Below, piece by piece: positions 36,435-44,433 of a stretch of DNA of 64,000 nucleotides; position 1 is the stretch's first letter; every line of letters starts with the position of its first letter. Below the pieces are notes generated by a model that ran no database searches, was not told the origin of the DNA, and saw only the letters and a program-made list of their open reading frames with translations. Made by a program: the position numbers and the translations under genes. Source of the DNA: Ammoniphilus resinae (GTDB lineage Bacteria; Bacillota; Bacilli; Aneurinibacillales; RAOX-1); contig NZ_JAGGKT010000006.1 of assembly GCF_017873965.1 (NCBI RefSeq), positions 62,001-126,000 on the forward strand, in the 5' to 3' direction.

Positions 36435-36461
36435 ATGCCATATGTTTTAGCGTATTTTTAG

Positions 36462-36540
36462 GCGCTCGTAGCTCAGCTGGATAGAGCGGCGGTTTCCGGT
36501 ACCGCGTCTGCCGGGGGTTCGAATCCCTCCGAGCGCGCCA
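36462..36540 (+). tRNA. tRNA-Arg (CCG)
   Basis: Acceptor GCGCTCG/CGAGCGC, anticodon stem GCGGT/ACCGC with loop TTCCGGT (anticodon CCG), a 7-base variable region, T-loop TTCGAAT and encoded CCA. Confidence 0.94.
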
Positions 36541-36545
36541 AATAT

Positions 36546-36619
36546 GCGGGTGTAGTTCAATGGTAGAACTCCAGCCTTCCAAGCTGGTCGCGAGGGTTCG
36601 ATTCCCTTCACCCGCTCCA
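36546..36619 (+). tRNA. tRNA-Gly (TCC)
   Basis: Acceptor GCGGGTG/CACCCGC, anticodon stem CCAGC/GCTGG with loop CTTCCAA (anticodon TCC), T-loop TTCGATT, encoded CCA. Five bases after tRNA-Arg. Confidence 0.96.
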
Positions 36620-36630
36620 TATGCTATGAA

Positions 36631-36815
36631 TCCTACTACGTCGAGTAAGCATCTTGCGGGAATAATATCAGAAGTCCTCGAAGAGGGCTCCATTAATTTT
36701 CATTCCAACTACGTCGAACCACATCTTCGTTGGATGAAATAAAGAAGTCCTTTAGGGCTCCATTAGTAATTATTCCAACTACGTCGATTAAGCATCTTGC
36801 TGGAATAATATCAGT
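36631..36815. repeat. Hairpin-forming repeats between tRNA-Gly and tRNA-Ala
   Basis: Three related units with C-ACTACGTCGA-AGCATCTT at about 36632, 36704 and 36775. The last folds as ATTATTCCA/TGGAATAAT (36769-36809). A second shared piece, AGAAGTCCT followed by AGGGCTCCATTA, alternates with them. Confidence 0.75.
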
Positions 36816-36846
36816 AGCAACTTTAAAGAAATCTTACTACTATCCT

Positions 36847-36922
36847 GGGGCATTAGCTCAGCTGGGAGAGCGCTACACTGGCAGTGTAGAGGTCAGCGGT
36901 TCGATCCCGCTATGCTCCACCA
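36847..36922 (+). tRNA. tRNA-Ala (GGC)
   Basis: Acceptor GGGGCAT/ATGCTCC, anticodon loop with GGC between ACACT and AGTGT, T-loop TTCGATC, encoded CCA. Confidence 0.96.
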
Positions 36923-36936
36923 TACATAAGAATGTT

Positions 36937-36974
36937 ACTCCTATTCAATTGAAAAAGTTGAATAGGAGTTTTTG
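36937..36974 (+). terminator. Terminator of the tRNA cluster
   Basis: ACTCCTATTCAA / TTGAATAGGAGT hairpin followed by TTTTT. Confidence 0.93.
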
Positions 36975-36978
36975 CGTC

Positions 36979-37334
36979 GAGACAGGTAAGTACAACCTTG
37001 CCACTAGTCCCGAATAGGTCTGAATCAAGACAGGTTAGCATAAAAAACCTTGCCACTAGTCCCGAATAGGCCTGAATCGAGACAGGTTAGCATAAAAAAC
37101 CTTGCCGCTAGTCGCGAATAAGCCTGAATCGAGACAGGTTAGTACAAAAAACCTTGCCACTAGTCCCAAATAGGCCGGAATTGAGACAAAATAGCATAAA
37201 AAACTATGCCTCTAGTCCCAAATAGGCTGGAATTGAGACAGGTTAGCATAAAAAACTTTGCCACTAGTCCCGAATAGGCCGGAATCGAGACAAGGTAGCA
37301 TAAAAAATCTTGCCGCTAGTTGCGAATAGGTCTA
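36979..37334. repeat. Seven-copy 52-bp tandem repeat (GAGACAGGTTAGCATAAAA)
   Basis: GAGACAGG-like unit starts lie at 36979, 37027, 37079, 37131, 37183, 37235 and 37287: one 48-bp and five exact 52-bp steps. The unit continues with GCATAAAAAACCTTGCC and ACTAGTCCCGAATAGGC. Units differ at a few positions. No ORF runs through. The following stretch 37335-37511 shows nothing recognisable. Confidence 0.93.
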
Positions 37335-37513
37335 TCTCCTATTCGCACCACATTGGGCAAGTTGGTAGGCCCTCGCTAATACCACTCCAAAAACGTCTGA
37401 TGGAAAGGGATAGTACCCAAAGCCAAAGGTACATAGATAAAGGGTCCCCACCCCGCAGACCTACTAAACCATCACGGAATCGATCCCCCATTATTACAAA
37501 TATCCCGTAAAAA

Positions 37514-37548
37514 TATAAAAAAGGCTAACCCCATCTTCAGGGGCAGCC
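37514..37548 (-). terminator. Terminator of the riboswitch-controlled small gene
   Basis: On the minus strand GGCTGCCCC and GGGGTTAGCC form a hairpin followed by TTTTTT, about 10 bases after the 46-aa ORF. Confidence 0.85.
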
Positions 37549-37556
37549 CTCTACTA

Positions 37557-37697
37557 TTATTTCACAAGCTTTTCGAGATTGTGAATGACCTGGTGCAGTT
37601 CATTTCTTTCTACCCAGTTCAGCATAGGGTCTTTAATGTCCTTGCGTAGACATTCTAAAACCCTGACTAAAGTACTATTGCTAATGACCTGGTTCAC
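37557..37697 (-). CDS. 46-aa protein under c-di-GMP riboswitch control, unknown
   Basis: GTG-started ORF beginning MNQVISNSTLVRVLECLRKD and ending NLEKLVK. Predicted mostly helical: two amphipathic helices joined by a DPMLNW turn, one Cys, no signal or membrane span. AAAGGAGAAGG sits 8-9 bases before the GTG, a terminator follows, and a c-di-GMP-I aptamer precedes it with no other gene between, so it is the only coding output of that transcript. The helix-hairpin shape recalls Spo0E-like phosphatases, but the SQxLD signature is absent. No function assigned. Confidence 0.75.
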   Translation of the reverse strand: MNQVISNSTLVRVLECLRKDIKDPMLNWVERNELHQVIHNLEKLVK

Positions 37698-37712
37698 TTT
37701 TCCCTTCTCCTT

Positions 37713-37797
37713 TCGGTAACCCGGCTGCCGTAGTATAGGTAATACCTTAGGCCCGTGGCTTTGCGCCCTTATCTTTCGCTAAGTTTGCTATTATCGT
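37713..37797 (-). promoter_or_regulatory. Cyclic-di-GMP-I (GEMM-I) riboswitch
   Basis: On the minus strand the aptamer reads TAGCAAACTTAGCGAAAGA, GGGCGCAAAGCCACGGGCC, TAAGG and CGGCAGCCGGGTTACCGA. It contains the GAAA tetraloop, the GCAAAGCC junction, the CCTAAGG receptor and the GGTTACCG 3' strand of the GEMM-I consensus. The 3' strand of the aptamer runs directly into AAAGGAG, the ribosome site of the 46-aa ORF, and no terminator intervenes, so control is probably at translation. Confidence 0.93.
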
Positions 37798-37854
37798 AGA
37801 GTATAATTCCATCATATTACGTACCACGTGAAAGATCAAATATTTTTTAATAAA

Positions 37855-38400
37855 TTATCGGGAATAAGCTTTAATTTTACTCTCAATTTCCTTAGCTGTT
37901 AGATTAAGGAAATCAGGGTAACTATAGCCCTCTAGTCCTACTGTTTGTCCTCCATCAAAGGGATAAAGTCCCTGCCAAATCCCAACGATCGAATAAAGGT
38001 CTGTTCCCGTTACAGGCCGTAGGAAAAAAACATAAGTCCCTTCCGCTACGGAACCAGGATAAGAATGGTTAAGAGGGTCGGAGGCATCAGGAAGTGGCGA
38101 TACACCTGTGGTTAAGAGATCTATCAGAGGGCTCGCCGTTCCTTTCAAAGTTTGCTTGACATCGATTTTCTGCACAAAATTTACAATTTCTCGTCCCTGC
38201 ACCTTTTTTCCTGTTGGGTACTCTCTGTTTGGTACATCTGCCCAGCCGACTAGAATTAAGGGTGACATCTCTACTAGATGTTTTGCGTCTTTAGCCTTCG
38301 TCCCATCCACTTGAAGCTGTCCAATATTCTGTGCTGAACCAGGAAGGCTAAAGCCGAAAACAAGAAGTAAAACAATAAGAGTTTTAAACCAAAACTTCAT
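37855..38400 (-). CDS. Secreted protein of unknown function
   Basis: 181 aa. Sec signal peptide (FWFKTLIVLLLVFGFSLPGSA, cleavage after GSA near residue 23). The mature part is about 157 aa, with LVGWADVPNREYPTG, VQKIDVKQTLKG and GTYVFFLRPVTGTDLYSIVG, suggesting a beta-rich extracellular domain. ATG 38400 follows GTGGAGGG; the upstream in-frame TTG does not have a site. I do not recognise the family. It diverges from the tautomerase gene. Confidence 0.75.
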   Translation of the reverse strand: MKFWFKTLIVLLLVFGFSLPGSAQNIGQLQVDGTKAKDAKHLVEMSPLILVGWADVPNREYPTGKKVQGREIVNFVQKIDVKQTLKGTASPLIDLLTTGVSPLPDASDPLNHSYPGSVAEGTYVFFLRPVTGTDLYSIVGIWQGLYPFDGGQTVGLEGYSYPDFLNLTAKEIESKIKAYSR

Positions 38401-38605
38401 TTTTCCCTCCACTTTCAAAAATATTATTTGACGTTATTTATCTTGTTACAGGCTATTCATTTTATACCGAGAGCATTGTTTAAAAAGATATCATTCTCCA
38501 CTATGGCCATTTCTTTATTGTTGCTTCATAATTAAAAAATGTTGTTAAATAAGGATAACAGAGGATATTCCTCTAAGAAAAAAAATTAGAAAAGAGGTTA
38601 ACAAA

Positions 38606-38809
38606 ATGCCATTTATAAACATTAAAATCACCGATGATAACGTAACTTCTGAACAAAAACAACAGCTGATTCAAGGGGTAACACAAGTCATGGTAGATGT
38701 TCTAGGGAAAAATCCAGAGCGCACGTTTGTTGTTATTGATGAGGTGAATACCGATAATTGGGGGATCGGAGGAGAATCGATCACATCCCGAAGACAGCAA
38801 GGAAAATAA
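38606..38809 (+). CDS. 4-oxalocrotonate tautomerase family protein
   Basis: 67 aa. It begins M-P-F-I-N-I-K-I, so Pro becomes the N-terminal catalytic base after Met removal. Typical beta-alpha-beta small subunit (EQKQQLIQGVTQVMVDVLGK, FVVIDEV, W-G-I-G-G). Such enzymes assemble as hexamers or trimers and tautomerise or hydrate unsaturated acids. One base separates it from the flavoprotein gene, so the two are cotranscribed. GAGG precedes the ATG. Confidence 0.92.
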   Translation: MPFINIKITDDNVTSEQKQQLIQGVTQVMVDVLGKNPERTFVVIDEVNTDNWGIGGESITSRRQQGK

Positions 38810-38810
38810 G

Positions 38811-40220
38811 GTGAAAAAGTATGACTTGATTGTGCTTGGGGGAGGGGCCGGCGGACTGACCGCAGCAGCTGGGGCAGCTAGTTTAGGGGCAGCAGTTGCC
38901 CTCGTCTATGCGGGTCCCCTTGGCGGGGACTGTCTTTGGACGGGATGTGTGCCGACGAAATCCCTCATACATTCAGCGGAAATCATCCATCAGTCCAGAG
39001 GGGCTGCAGAATTTGGGCTGGATTTCACAGGCGTCCCCAACTTCGAACAGGTGCAAACCCGGATGCAGGAAGCCATTGAACAAATTGGGCGACATGATGA
39101 TCCCAACCGCTTTCGTCAATTGGGTGTGGATCTTTATCAGGGTTTTGGCTCTTTTATGGGACCACACGAAATAACCATAAATAGCGAAACAATCTATGGC
39201 AAACGGATCGTTATTTCTACCGGATCAAGACCCTTTATTCCGCAAATCCCTGGCCTGGATCAGGTCGATTATTTGACCAATGAGAATGTGTTGCAGCTAG
39301 ATGAACGGCCGCACTCCCTCCTAATCATCGGGGGCGGCCCGATTGGCGTGGAATTTGCACAATCTTTTGCACGGTTTGGGACAGAGGTTACGGTGGTTGA
39401 ACAAGGTCCCATGATTTTATCTAAAGAAGATGACGAACTGGTTCCTTTCGTGGCAAGGGCGTTAGAAAGAGAAAACATTCGGTTGATGACAAATGCGGTG
39501 GTTTCGTCGGTGAACGACAGCCGAGTCACCATTATGCAAAACGGTCAGGAAAGCCAAGTTTCTGTAGATCGAGTCTTTGTTGCTGTGGGACGGGAGCCGA
39601 ATACCAAACGCCTCCATTTGGAGAATGCCGGCATCCGTACGGCAGCCAATGGTTCTATTGAGGTTAACGATTACCTGCAAACAAACGTCCCACATATTTA
39701 TGCCGTGGGTGATGTGAACGGGAGATATCCATTTACACATACGGCCGGATACGAGGGGAAAATCGTCGTTTCGAATGCCTTGTTTGGATGGAAGAGAAAG
39801 GCTAACTATCAGCATTTGCCTTGGGTTACCTACAGTGATCCGGAGCTTTTTCATCTTGGATTGACAGAAAAAGAAGCACGGGAAACGATAGGGGCCATAC
39901 GAGTCTATAAAGTTATGTTGGATGAGGTGGACCGCTTTGTCATCAATCGAGAGCGTGAAGGCATGATCAAAATCATTACGGACCGTAAAGGATATATATT
40001 AGGAGCCCATGCCGTTGCAGACGGGGCAGGGGAGTTCATGCAGGAAGTGGTGTTTGCCAAACAACACGGACACAAGATTGGCGATCTATCCCATGTGATC
40101 CATCCATATCCGACTAAGGCCGGAGCAGTTCAACAGGTAGCAGACCTGTATTGGCGGGAAAGATTATTTAGCGGCCAATTAACCAAGTGGGTTAGGCGTT
40201 ATCTGAAGTGGTTTAGATGA
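38811..40220 (+). CDS. Pyridine nucleotide-disulfide oxidoreductase (MerA/Lpd-like)
   Basis: 469 aa. FAD motif GGGAGGLTAAAGA, redox-active disulfide in G-G-D-C-L-W-T-G-C-V-P-T-K, NAD(P)H motif IGGGPIGVEFAQSFARFG, second FAD motif YAVGDVNG, and a C-terminal dimer domain with H-P-Y-P-T. This is the group annotated as mercuric-reductase-like or dihydrolipoyl-dehydrogenase-like. The C-terminal Cys pair of true MerA is absent, and no lipoyl complex genes are near, so the substrate is open. GTG start, cotranscribed with the tautomerase. Confidence 0.9.
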   Translation: MKKYDLIVLGGGAGGLTAAAGAASLGAAVALVYAGPLGGDCLWTGCVPTKSLIHSAEIIHQSRGAAEFGLDFTGVPNFEQVQTRMQEAIEQIGRHDDPNRFRQLGVDLYQGFGSFMGPHEITINSETIYGKRIVISTGSRPFIPQIPGLDQVDYLTNENVLQLDERPHSLLIIGGGPIGVEFAQSFARFGTEVTVVEQGPMILSKEDDELVPFVARALERENIRLMTNAVVSSVNDSRVTIMQNGQESQVSVDRVFVAVGREPNTKRLHLENAGIRTAANGSIEVNDYLQTNVPHIYAVGDVNGRYPFTHTAGYEGKIVVSNALFGWKRKANYQHLPWVTYSDPELFHLGLTEKEARETIGAIRVYKVMLDEVDRFVINREREGMIKIITDRKGYILGAHAVADGAGEFMQEVVFAKQHGHKIGDLSHVIHPYPTKAGAVQQVADLYWRERLFSGQLTKWVRRYLKWFR

Positions 40221-40342
40221 ATGACTTCACGCCCTTTGGTCACTATCCCTTTCCATCATGTACCCTCATCCTTTCTATAGAAGGGGAAAAACACTTTCAA
40301 ATTTCTTCTTTTTTGCTATGATAAACATAATAGAATACAAGG

Positions 40343-40445
40343 AACTACTAGGGGTGTCCATAAGCCTGGACTGAGAGAAAAACGCGATGAAGTTTTTTAA
40401 CCCTATGGACCTGATCTGGATTATACCAGCGTAGGGAAGTAGTGT
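40343..40445 (+). promoter_or_regulatory. TPP riboswitch of the thiMDE operon
   Basis: THI-box blocks: GGGGTGTCC, GGACTGAGAG, ACCCTATGGACCTGATCTGG and TTATACCAGCGTAGGGAAGT. Thiamine pyrophosphate binding shuts off the thiazole/HMP salvage genes downstream. Confidence 0.97.
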
Positions 40446-40470
40446 TTTCATGTCTATTTCTTTCGTTCAA

Positions 40471-40503
40471 AGCCAGGTCCAAGATGGGATCTGGTTTTTT
40501 TGT
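40471..40503 (+). terminator. Terminator of the TPP riboswitch
   Basis: CCAGGTCC-aagatg-GGATCTGG hairpin then a run of T, between aptamer and thiM. Confidence 0.88.
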
Positions 40504-40526
40504 TTTATTAAAAAGGAGGTATCGGG

Positions 40527-41351
40527 ATGACAATACAATATCTTGCACAGAAATTAGTTCTTGTTCGTGAGCAAAAGCCACTCATTCATAACATTACGAA
40601 CGTAGTGGTTACCAATTTTACCGCAAATGGATTGTTGGCTCTTGGGGCTTCTCCGGTTATGGCCTATGCTAAGGAGGAAGTTGCCGATATGGCAAAAATC
40701 GCCGGGGCCCTAGTGTTAAATATTGGCACGCTAACAGAAAGTGAAGTCCAAGCGATGATCATTGCCGGGAAATCAGCCAATGAATATGGAGTACCGATTA
40801 TTTTTGATCCGGTGGGGGTGGGGGCAACACCCTATCGAACAGCGGTAGCGAAACGGATCCTAGAGGAACTGAAGGTAACGATTATTCGCGGGAATGCAGC
40901 GGAAATTGCCAATCTAACCGGAGAGGACTGGTCCATTAAAGGGGTAGATGCTGGTGATGCGACAGGTAATGTAGCACAGTTGGCGGTGAAAGCAGCTCGG
41001 CAATTTTCAAGCATCGTGGTCATAACCGGTGAAGAAGATATTGCTACGGATGGTACGCAAATCTATTCCATCCGCAACGGGCACCCGATTTTAACCAAGG
41101 TAACAGGATCTGGGTGTTTGCTGAGCTCGGTCATTGGAGCATTTGCAGCAGTCGAATTAAATAAACTGGAGGCTGCAGCTGCAGCATTAATTTACTATGG
41201 GGTAGCCGCAGAATGTGCGGTGAAAGAAACAGGGGATAACCGGCCAGGAAGCTTTCAAATAGAGCTGTTAAATCAACTATCCCTCGTGACCCCAAAGGAA
41301 ATAGAACAATTGGCAAGAGTAGAGCAATTTCAAGCTGAAGGAGGAGAATGA
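40527..41351 (+). CDS. thiM: Hydroxyethylthiazole kinase
   Basis: 274 aa. Phosphorylates 4-methyl-5-(2-hydroxyethyl)thiazole in thiamine salvage. Family signature [29 protein letters not shown] at the N-terminus and a ribokinase-like catalytic end [18 protein letters not shown] with the Gly-Cys anion hole. AAAAGGAGG precedes the ATG. First gene of a TPP-controlled operon; ATGA overlap region with thiD. Confidence 0.96.
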   Translation: MTIQYLAQKLVLVREQKPLIHNITNVVVTNFTANGLLALGASPVMAYAKEEVADMAKIAGALVLNIGTLTESEVQAMIIAGKSANEYGVPIIFDPVGVGATPYRTAVAKRILEELKVTIIRGNAAEIANLTGEDWSIKGVDAGDATGNVAQLAVKAARQFSSIVVITGEEDIATDGTQIYSIRNGHPILTKVTGSGCLLSSVIGAFAAVELNKLEAAAAALIYYGVAAECAVKETGDNRPGSFQIELLNQLSLVTPKEIEQLARVEQFQAEGGE

Positions 41352-41353
41352 AA

Positions 41354-42172
41354 ATGAAGGTTTATAAAGCACTAACCATTGCTGGATCGGACAGCGGAGG
41401 CGGAGCAGGGATTCAGGCAGATCTGAAGACCTTCCAGGAACTAGGGGTGTATGGCATGTCCGCGATTACCGCTGTGACGGCACAGAATACTCTTGGTGTA
41501 CAAGGGGTCTATCCTTTGCCTGTAGATGCTGTGACGACTCAGATGGATAGCATTGGGGAAGACCTTGGAGTGGATGCAGTAAAAACAGGGATGCTCTTCT
41601 CGAGTGAAATTATTTCCGCGGTAGCGAGAAAGATTCGGCATTATCAATGGACCAACCTAGTCGTTGATCCGGTGATGATCGCCAAAGGCGGCGCAACATT
41701 ACTGGAAGAAGAGGCCCTAACCGCCTTGGTCCGTGACCTCATTCCACTAGCGGCTATCGTGACCCCTAACATTCCGGAAGCTGCCACCATCACCAGAATG
41801 ACGATCGAAAACTTGGCGCAGCGGGAAGAAGCAGCAAAAGCCATTTTCCAAATGGGAGCCCAAAACGTCATGATTAAAGGTGGCCATGACGAACAATCGG
41901 AACGGGTGGTTGACCTCCTTTATGATGGAAAGCAATTTTATTATCTGGAAGGAGAACGAATCAATACCCGCCATACGCATGGTACGGGCTGTACTTTCGC
42001 AGCTGCAATTACCGCTGAACTAGCAAAAGGGATCCCAGTGGCCGAAGCAGTAAAAACAGCAAAATCTTTCATTAAAGCCGCGATTGAAGATCAATTAGGC
42101 ATCGGCAGTGGTCATGGACCAACCAACCATTGGGCCTATCAAAATCGACGTAGAGGGGAGATGATGCAATGA
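41354..42172 (+). CDS. thiD: Hydroxymethylpyrimidine/phosphomethylpyrimidine kinase
   Basis: 272 aa ribokinase-fold enzyme that phosphorylates HMP and HMP-P. N-terminal [19 protein letters not shown] and C-terminal [16 protein letters not shown] motifs are intact. ATG 41354 is 8 bases after GGAGGAG and fits the family start; ATG 41348, which overlaps the thiM stop, is the alternative. Middle gene of thiMDE. Confidence 0.96.
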   Translation: MKVYKALTIAGSDSGGGAGIQADLKTFQELGVYGMSAITAVTAQNTLGVQGVYPLPVDAVTTQMDSIGEDLGVDAVKTGMLFSSEIISAVARKIRHYQWTNLVVDPVMIAKGGATLLEEEALTALVRDLIPLAAIVTPNIPEAATITRMTIENLAQREEAAKAIFQMGAQNVMIKGGHDEQSERVVDLLYDGKQFYYLEGERINTRHTHGTGCTFAAAITAELAKGIPVAEAVKTAKSFIKAAIEDQLGIGSGHGPTNHWAYQNRRRGEMMQ

Positions 42173-42843
42173 GTAGAAATGGAATGGATTCCGAAAAAGT
42201 AAGGGCCGCGTTACGTGTGTACTTTATCGCGGGCAGTCAGGATTGCCTGCAAAATCCTGTGGATGTCTTAAAGCAAGCCTTGGCTGGAGGGATTACCATG
42301 TTTCAGTTTCGGGAAAAGGGGAAAGCAGCCCGGACTGGGGAACAAAAGCTGGAGCTGGCCAAAGAGCTTCAGGCTCTGTGTCAATCCTACGGGGTTCCCT
42401 TCATTGTTAATGATGACCTCGAGCTTGCTTTAGCATTGGATGCAGATGGGGTTCATGTGGGTCAGGAAGACGAGCTTGCTTCCGTTGTTAGGGAGCGGAT
42501 GGGTCCGGATAAGATCTTAGGGGTTTCCGCCCATACTGCGCAAGAAGCTCGCCAAGCTATGGCAGACGGAGCCGATTATATTGGCGTAGGCCCTATTTTC
42601 CCTACCCAAAGTAAAGCAGATGCTAAGGAAGTGAAGGGGCCTGAAGGGATCATCGAGTTTCGCCAGAGTGGGATCCAACTGCCTATTGTTGGGATCGGGG
42701 GGATTACCTTAGATAACGCCCATTTGGTCATGCAAGCAGGGGCAGATGGGGTTTCCGTAATCTCCGCCATCACCCATGCCACCTCGATTGAAGAGAGTGC
42801 CAAACGTTTTTCCCATATAACAAGTGGTAATGGTATATTGTGA
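42169..42843 (+). CDS. thiE: Thiamine-phosphate synthase
   Basis: 224 aa TIM-barrel enzyme coupling HMP-PP with thiazole phosphate. Motifs [46 protein letters not shown] and GIGGI are intact. It overlaps thiD by ATGA. Last gene of the operon; no obvious terminator before the Fnr site of nirK. Confidence 0.96.
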   Translation: MSRNGMDSEKVRAALRVYFIAGSQDCLQNPVDVLKQALAGGITMFQFREKGKAARTGEQKLELAKELQALCQSYGVPFIVNDDLELALALDADGVHVGQEDELASVVRERMGPDKILGVSAHTAQEARQAMADGADYIGVGPIFPTQSKADAKEVKGPEGIIEFRQSGIQLPIVGIGGITLDNAHLVMQAGADGVSVISAITHATSIEESAKRFSHITSGNGIL

Positions 42844-42880
42844 ATGAATTCACATAGTTGTAACAATGGTGCGCGGATTT

Positions 42881-42922
42881 TGTGATATCAATCACAAAAT
42901 TAAATCGCTATCCGGATATAAT
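42881..42922 (+). promoter_or_regulatory. Fnr/Crp site and -10 of the nirK promoter
   Basis: TGTGA-TATCAA-TCACA (42881-42896) is a perfect Gram-positive Fnr/Crp palindrome. TATAAT lies at 42917-42922, predicting a start near 42929-42930, so the site is centred at about -41.5. No proper -35 is present, as expected for a class II activated promoter. Confidence 0.88.
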
Positions 42923-42985
42923 TAAAGCATAAGGAGCGCGCCCCTAAAACAACTAACCACTTGAAGGGAAAAGAGGCGATTATCA

Positions 42986-44026
42986 ATGAAACCATTCGCA
43001 AAGGCTACATTAGCATTATCGTTAACAACTGTTCTTTTGACAACTGGATGCGGAGGAGTAAATCCAACGGAAGTCGTAGCGCCAAAAGCACAAGCAGCTG
43101 CTGACCAACAGCAGGCACCGGAAAAAATTAACCAAGCACCAATCCCAATGAAGATGGATCGGAAGGGTACAGATGTCTTCATTGAGATGACTGCGCAAAT
43201 TACGAATATCCAAATCGATAAGAATGTAACCTACAATGCATGGACTTTCAATGGTGAAGCGCCCGGCCCACTAGTGGTAGTAAATGAAGGGGATACGATC
43301 CATTTCAACTTGAAGAATATGGATCCCGCTGTACCGCACTCGATGGATTTCCATGCCGTGCATGCCGCACCTAGCAAAAAATTCATCGATGTGATGCCTA
43401 ATGAAGAAGGGAACTTCACATACAAAGCAAGTAACCCTGGTGTATTTATGTACCACTGCGGAACAAAACCTGTTCTTGCACACATTGCAAATGGAATGCA
43501 TGGTGTCATTATTGTAAAACCGAAAAATGGCTACCCAACTGATAAACAAGTGGATAAAGAATATGTGATCATCCAAAACGAGTGGTACCGTGAAAAAGAT
43601 TTAGATGATATGACCAATGGGCAACCTTCGCAAGTTGTATTCTCGACCAAGGCATTGAAAGAGGGAATGCCGAATACAAACGGTGATACCTTTACTTTAA
43701 AGGAAAAACCATTGCTTGCTAAAGTAGGAGATACCGTTCGGATCTATGTTAATAACGTCGGACCAAACAGAGTAAGTTCGTTCCACGTCGTTGGAACCGT
43801 ATTGGATACTGTATATTTAGATGGAAATCCGCAAAACGTGTTACACGGCATGCAAACGGTTATGTTGCCTGCGAGCGGAGGGGCTGTTGTAGAATTTAAA
43901 GTGGTAGAAGCAGGCGATTATACGATTGTAACCCACCAGTTTAATGATGTACAAAAAGGAGCCGCTGCTGTTTTAAGGGTCACTGAGGATGGTTTGGACC
44001 ATGGCGGAAAAACAATGAGTCACTAA
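42986..44026 (+). CDS. nirK: Copper-containing nitrite reductase
   Basis: 346 aa lipoprotein (lipobox LLTTGC, Cys22) with two cupredoxin domains; reduces nitrite to nitric oxide at the outer face of the membrane. Type 1 copper ligands His118, Cys158, His166 and Met171; type 2 ligands His123, His157 and His317; catalytic Asp121 and His267 are all present. The order and C-terminal His-rich tail fit the Gram-positive NirK group. The Fnr/Crp site upstream implies induction at low oxygen. No nor or nar genes are in the window, so the rest of the pathway must be elsewhere. Confidence 0.96.
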   Translation: MKPFAKATLALSLTTVLLTTGCGGVNPTEVVAPKAQAAADQQQAPEKINQAPIPMKMDRKGTDVFIEMTAQITNIQIDKNVTYNAWTFNGEAPGPLVVVNEGDTIHFNLKNMDPAVPHSMDFHAVHAAPSKKFIDVMPNEEGNFTYKASNPGVFMYHCGTKPVLAHIANGMHGVIIVKPKNGYPTDKQVDKEYVIIQNEWYREKDLDDMTNGQPSQVVFSTKALKEGMPNTNGDTFTLKEKPLLAKVGDTVRIYVNNVGPNRVSSFHVVGTVLDTVYLDGNPQNVLHGMQTVMLPASGGAVVEFKVVEAGDYTIVTHQFNDVQKGAAAVLRVTEDGLDHGGKTMSH

Positions 44027-44040
44027 TGTGGATTAAAGAA

Positions 44041-44062
44041 AAAGGGCGAATGCCCTTTTTTT
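44041..44062 (+). terminator. Terminator of nirK
   Basis: GGGC-gaat-GCCC with A-run before and T-run after, 14 bases downstream of the stop. Confidence 0.88.
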
Positions 44063-44144
44063 GTTATGCTAAAACTATAGTAGACAACTCGACTCAAAAA
44101 TTGTATGGTATAAATATAGAACTTTTAAAGGGGATTCTAGAGGA

Positions 44145-44321
44145 ATGTTAGATTTCACAGAAAAGATCAAAACAATCCAGGATATGAATACTCTGCTCGC
44201 TTTAAAAGAGCAAATTAAGGACGAAATTGTTGACAAGAATACAAGCTGGCAAACCCGTCTTATTTTATATAAAAAGGTAAAATTAATTAATGAATTTATA
44301 AATAATCATGCAATGAAATAG
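44145..44321 (+). CDS. 58-aa helical protein, unknown
   Basis: Begins MLDFTEKIKTIQDMNTLLAL and ends FINNHAMK. It is predicted to be almost wholly helical with alternating charge (LKEQIKDEIVDKN; LILYKKVKLINEF), no signal or membrane span. AAGGGG and AGAGGA lie upstream of the ATG. It stands alone between the nirK terminator and the glpD leader. No family recognised; real coding is supported by the ribosome site, length and composition only. Confidence 0.6.
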   Translation: MLDFTEKIKTIQDMNTLLALKEQIKDEIVDKNTSWQTRLILYKKVKLINEFINNHAMK

Positions 44322-44360
44322 GAATCTGTTTGATTTTGTTTACATATATTTTATTTAATT

Positions 44361-44420
44361 AGGGCTATTGTTTCGGGAGTTGGTTTGTTCCATATCCTCG
44401 ATGATAGCCCTTCTTTACTT
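44361..44420 (+). promoter_or_regulatory. glpD leader with terminator/antiterminator hairpin
   Basis: AGGGCTAT (44361-44368) pairs with ATAGCCCT (44404-44411), followed by TTCTTTACTTTT, just before glpD. In Bacillus, GlpP with glycerol-3-phosphate allows read-through of such a leader; this is inferred here from position. Confidence 0.65.
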
Positions 44421-44433
44421 TTGGAAATAGGAG

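Noticed and set aside
36070-36693. 207-aa minus-strand ORF
   Set aside because: It lies antisense to RNase P RNA and two tRNAs; the open frame is a by-product of structured RNA genes.
36979-37334. CRISPR array
   Set aside because: Units are contiguous 52-bp repeats without unique spacers, and no cas genes are in the window.
37557-37697. Spo0E-like aspartyl-phosphate phosphatase
   Set aside because: Size and helical layout are similar, but the SQxLD active motif is absent.
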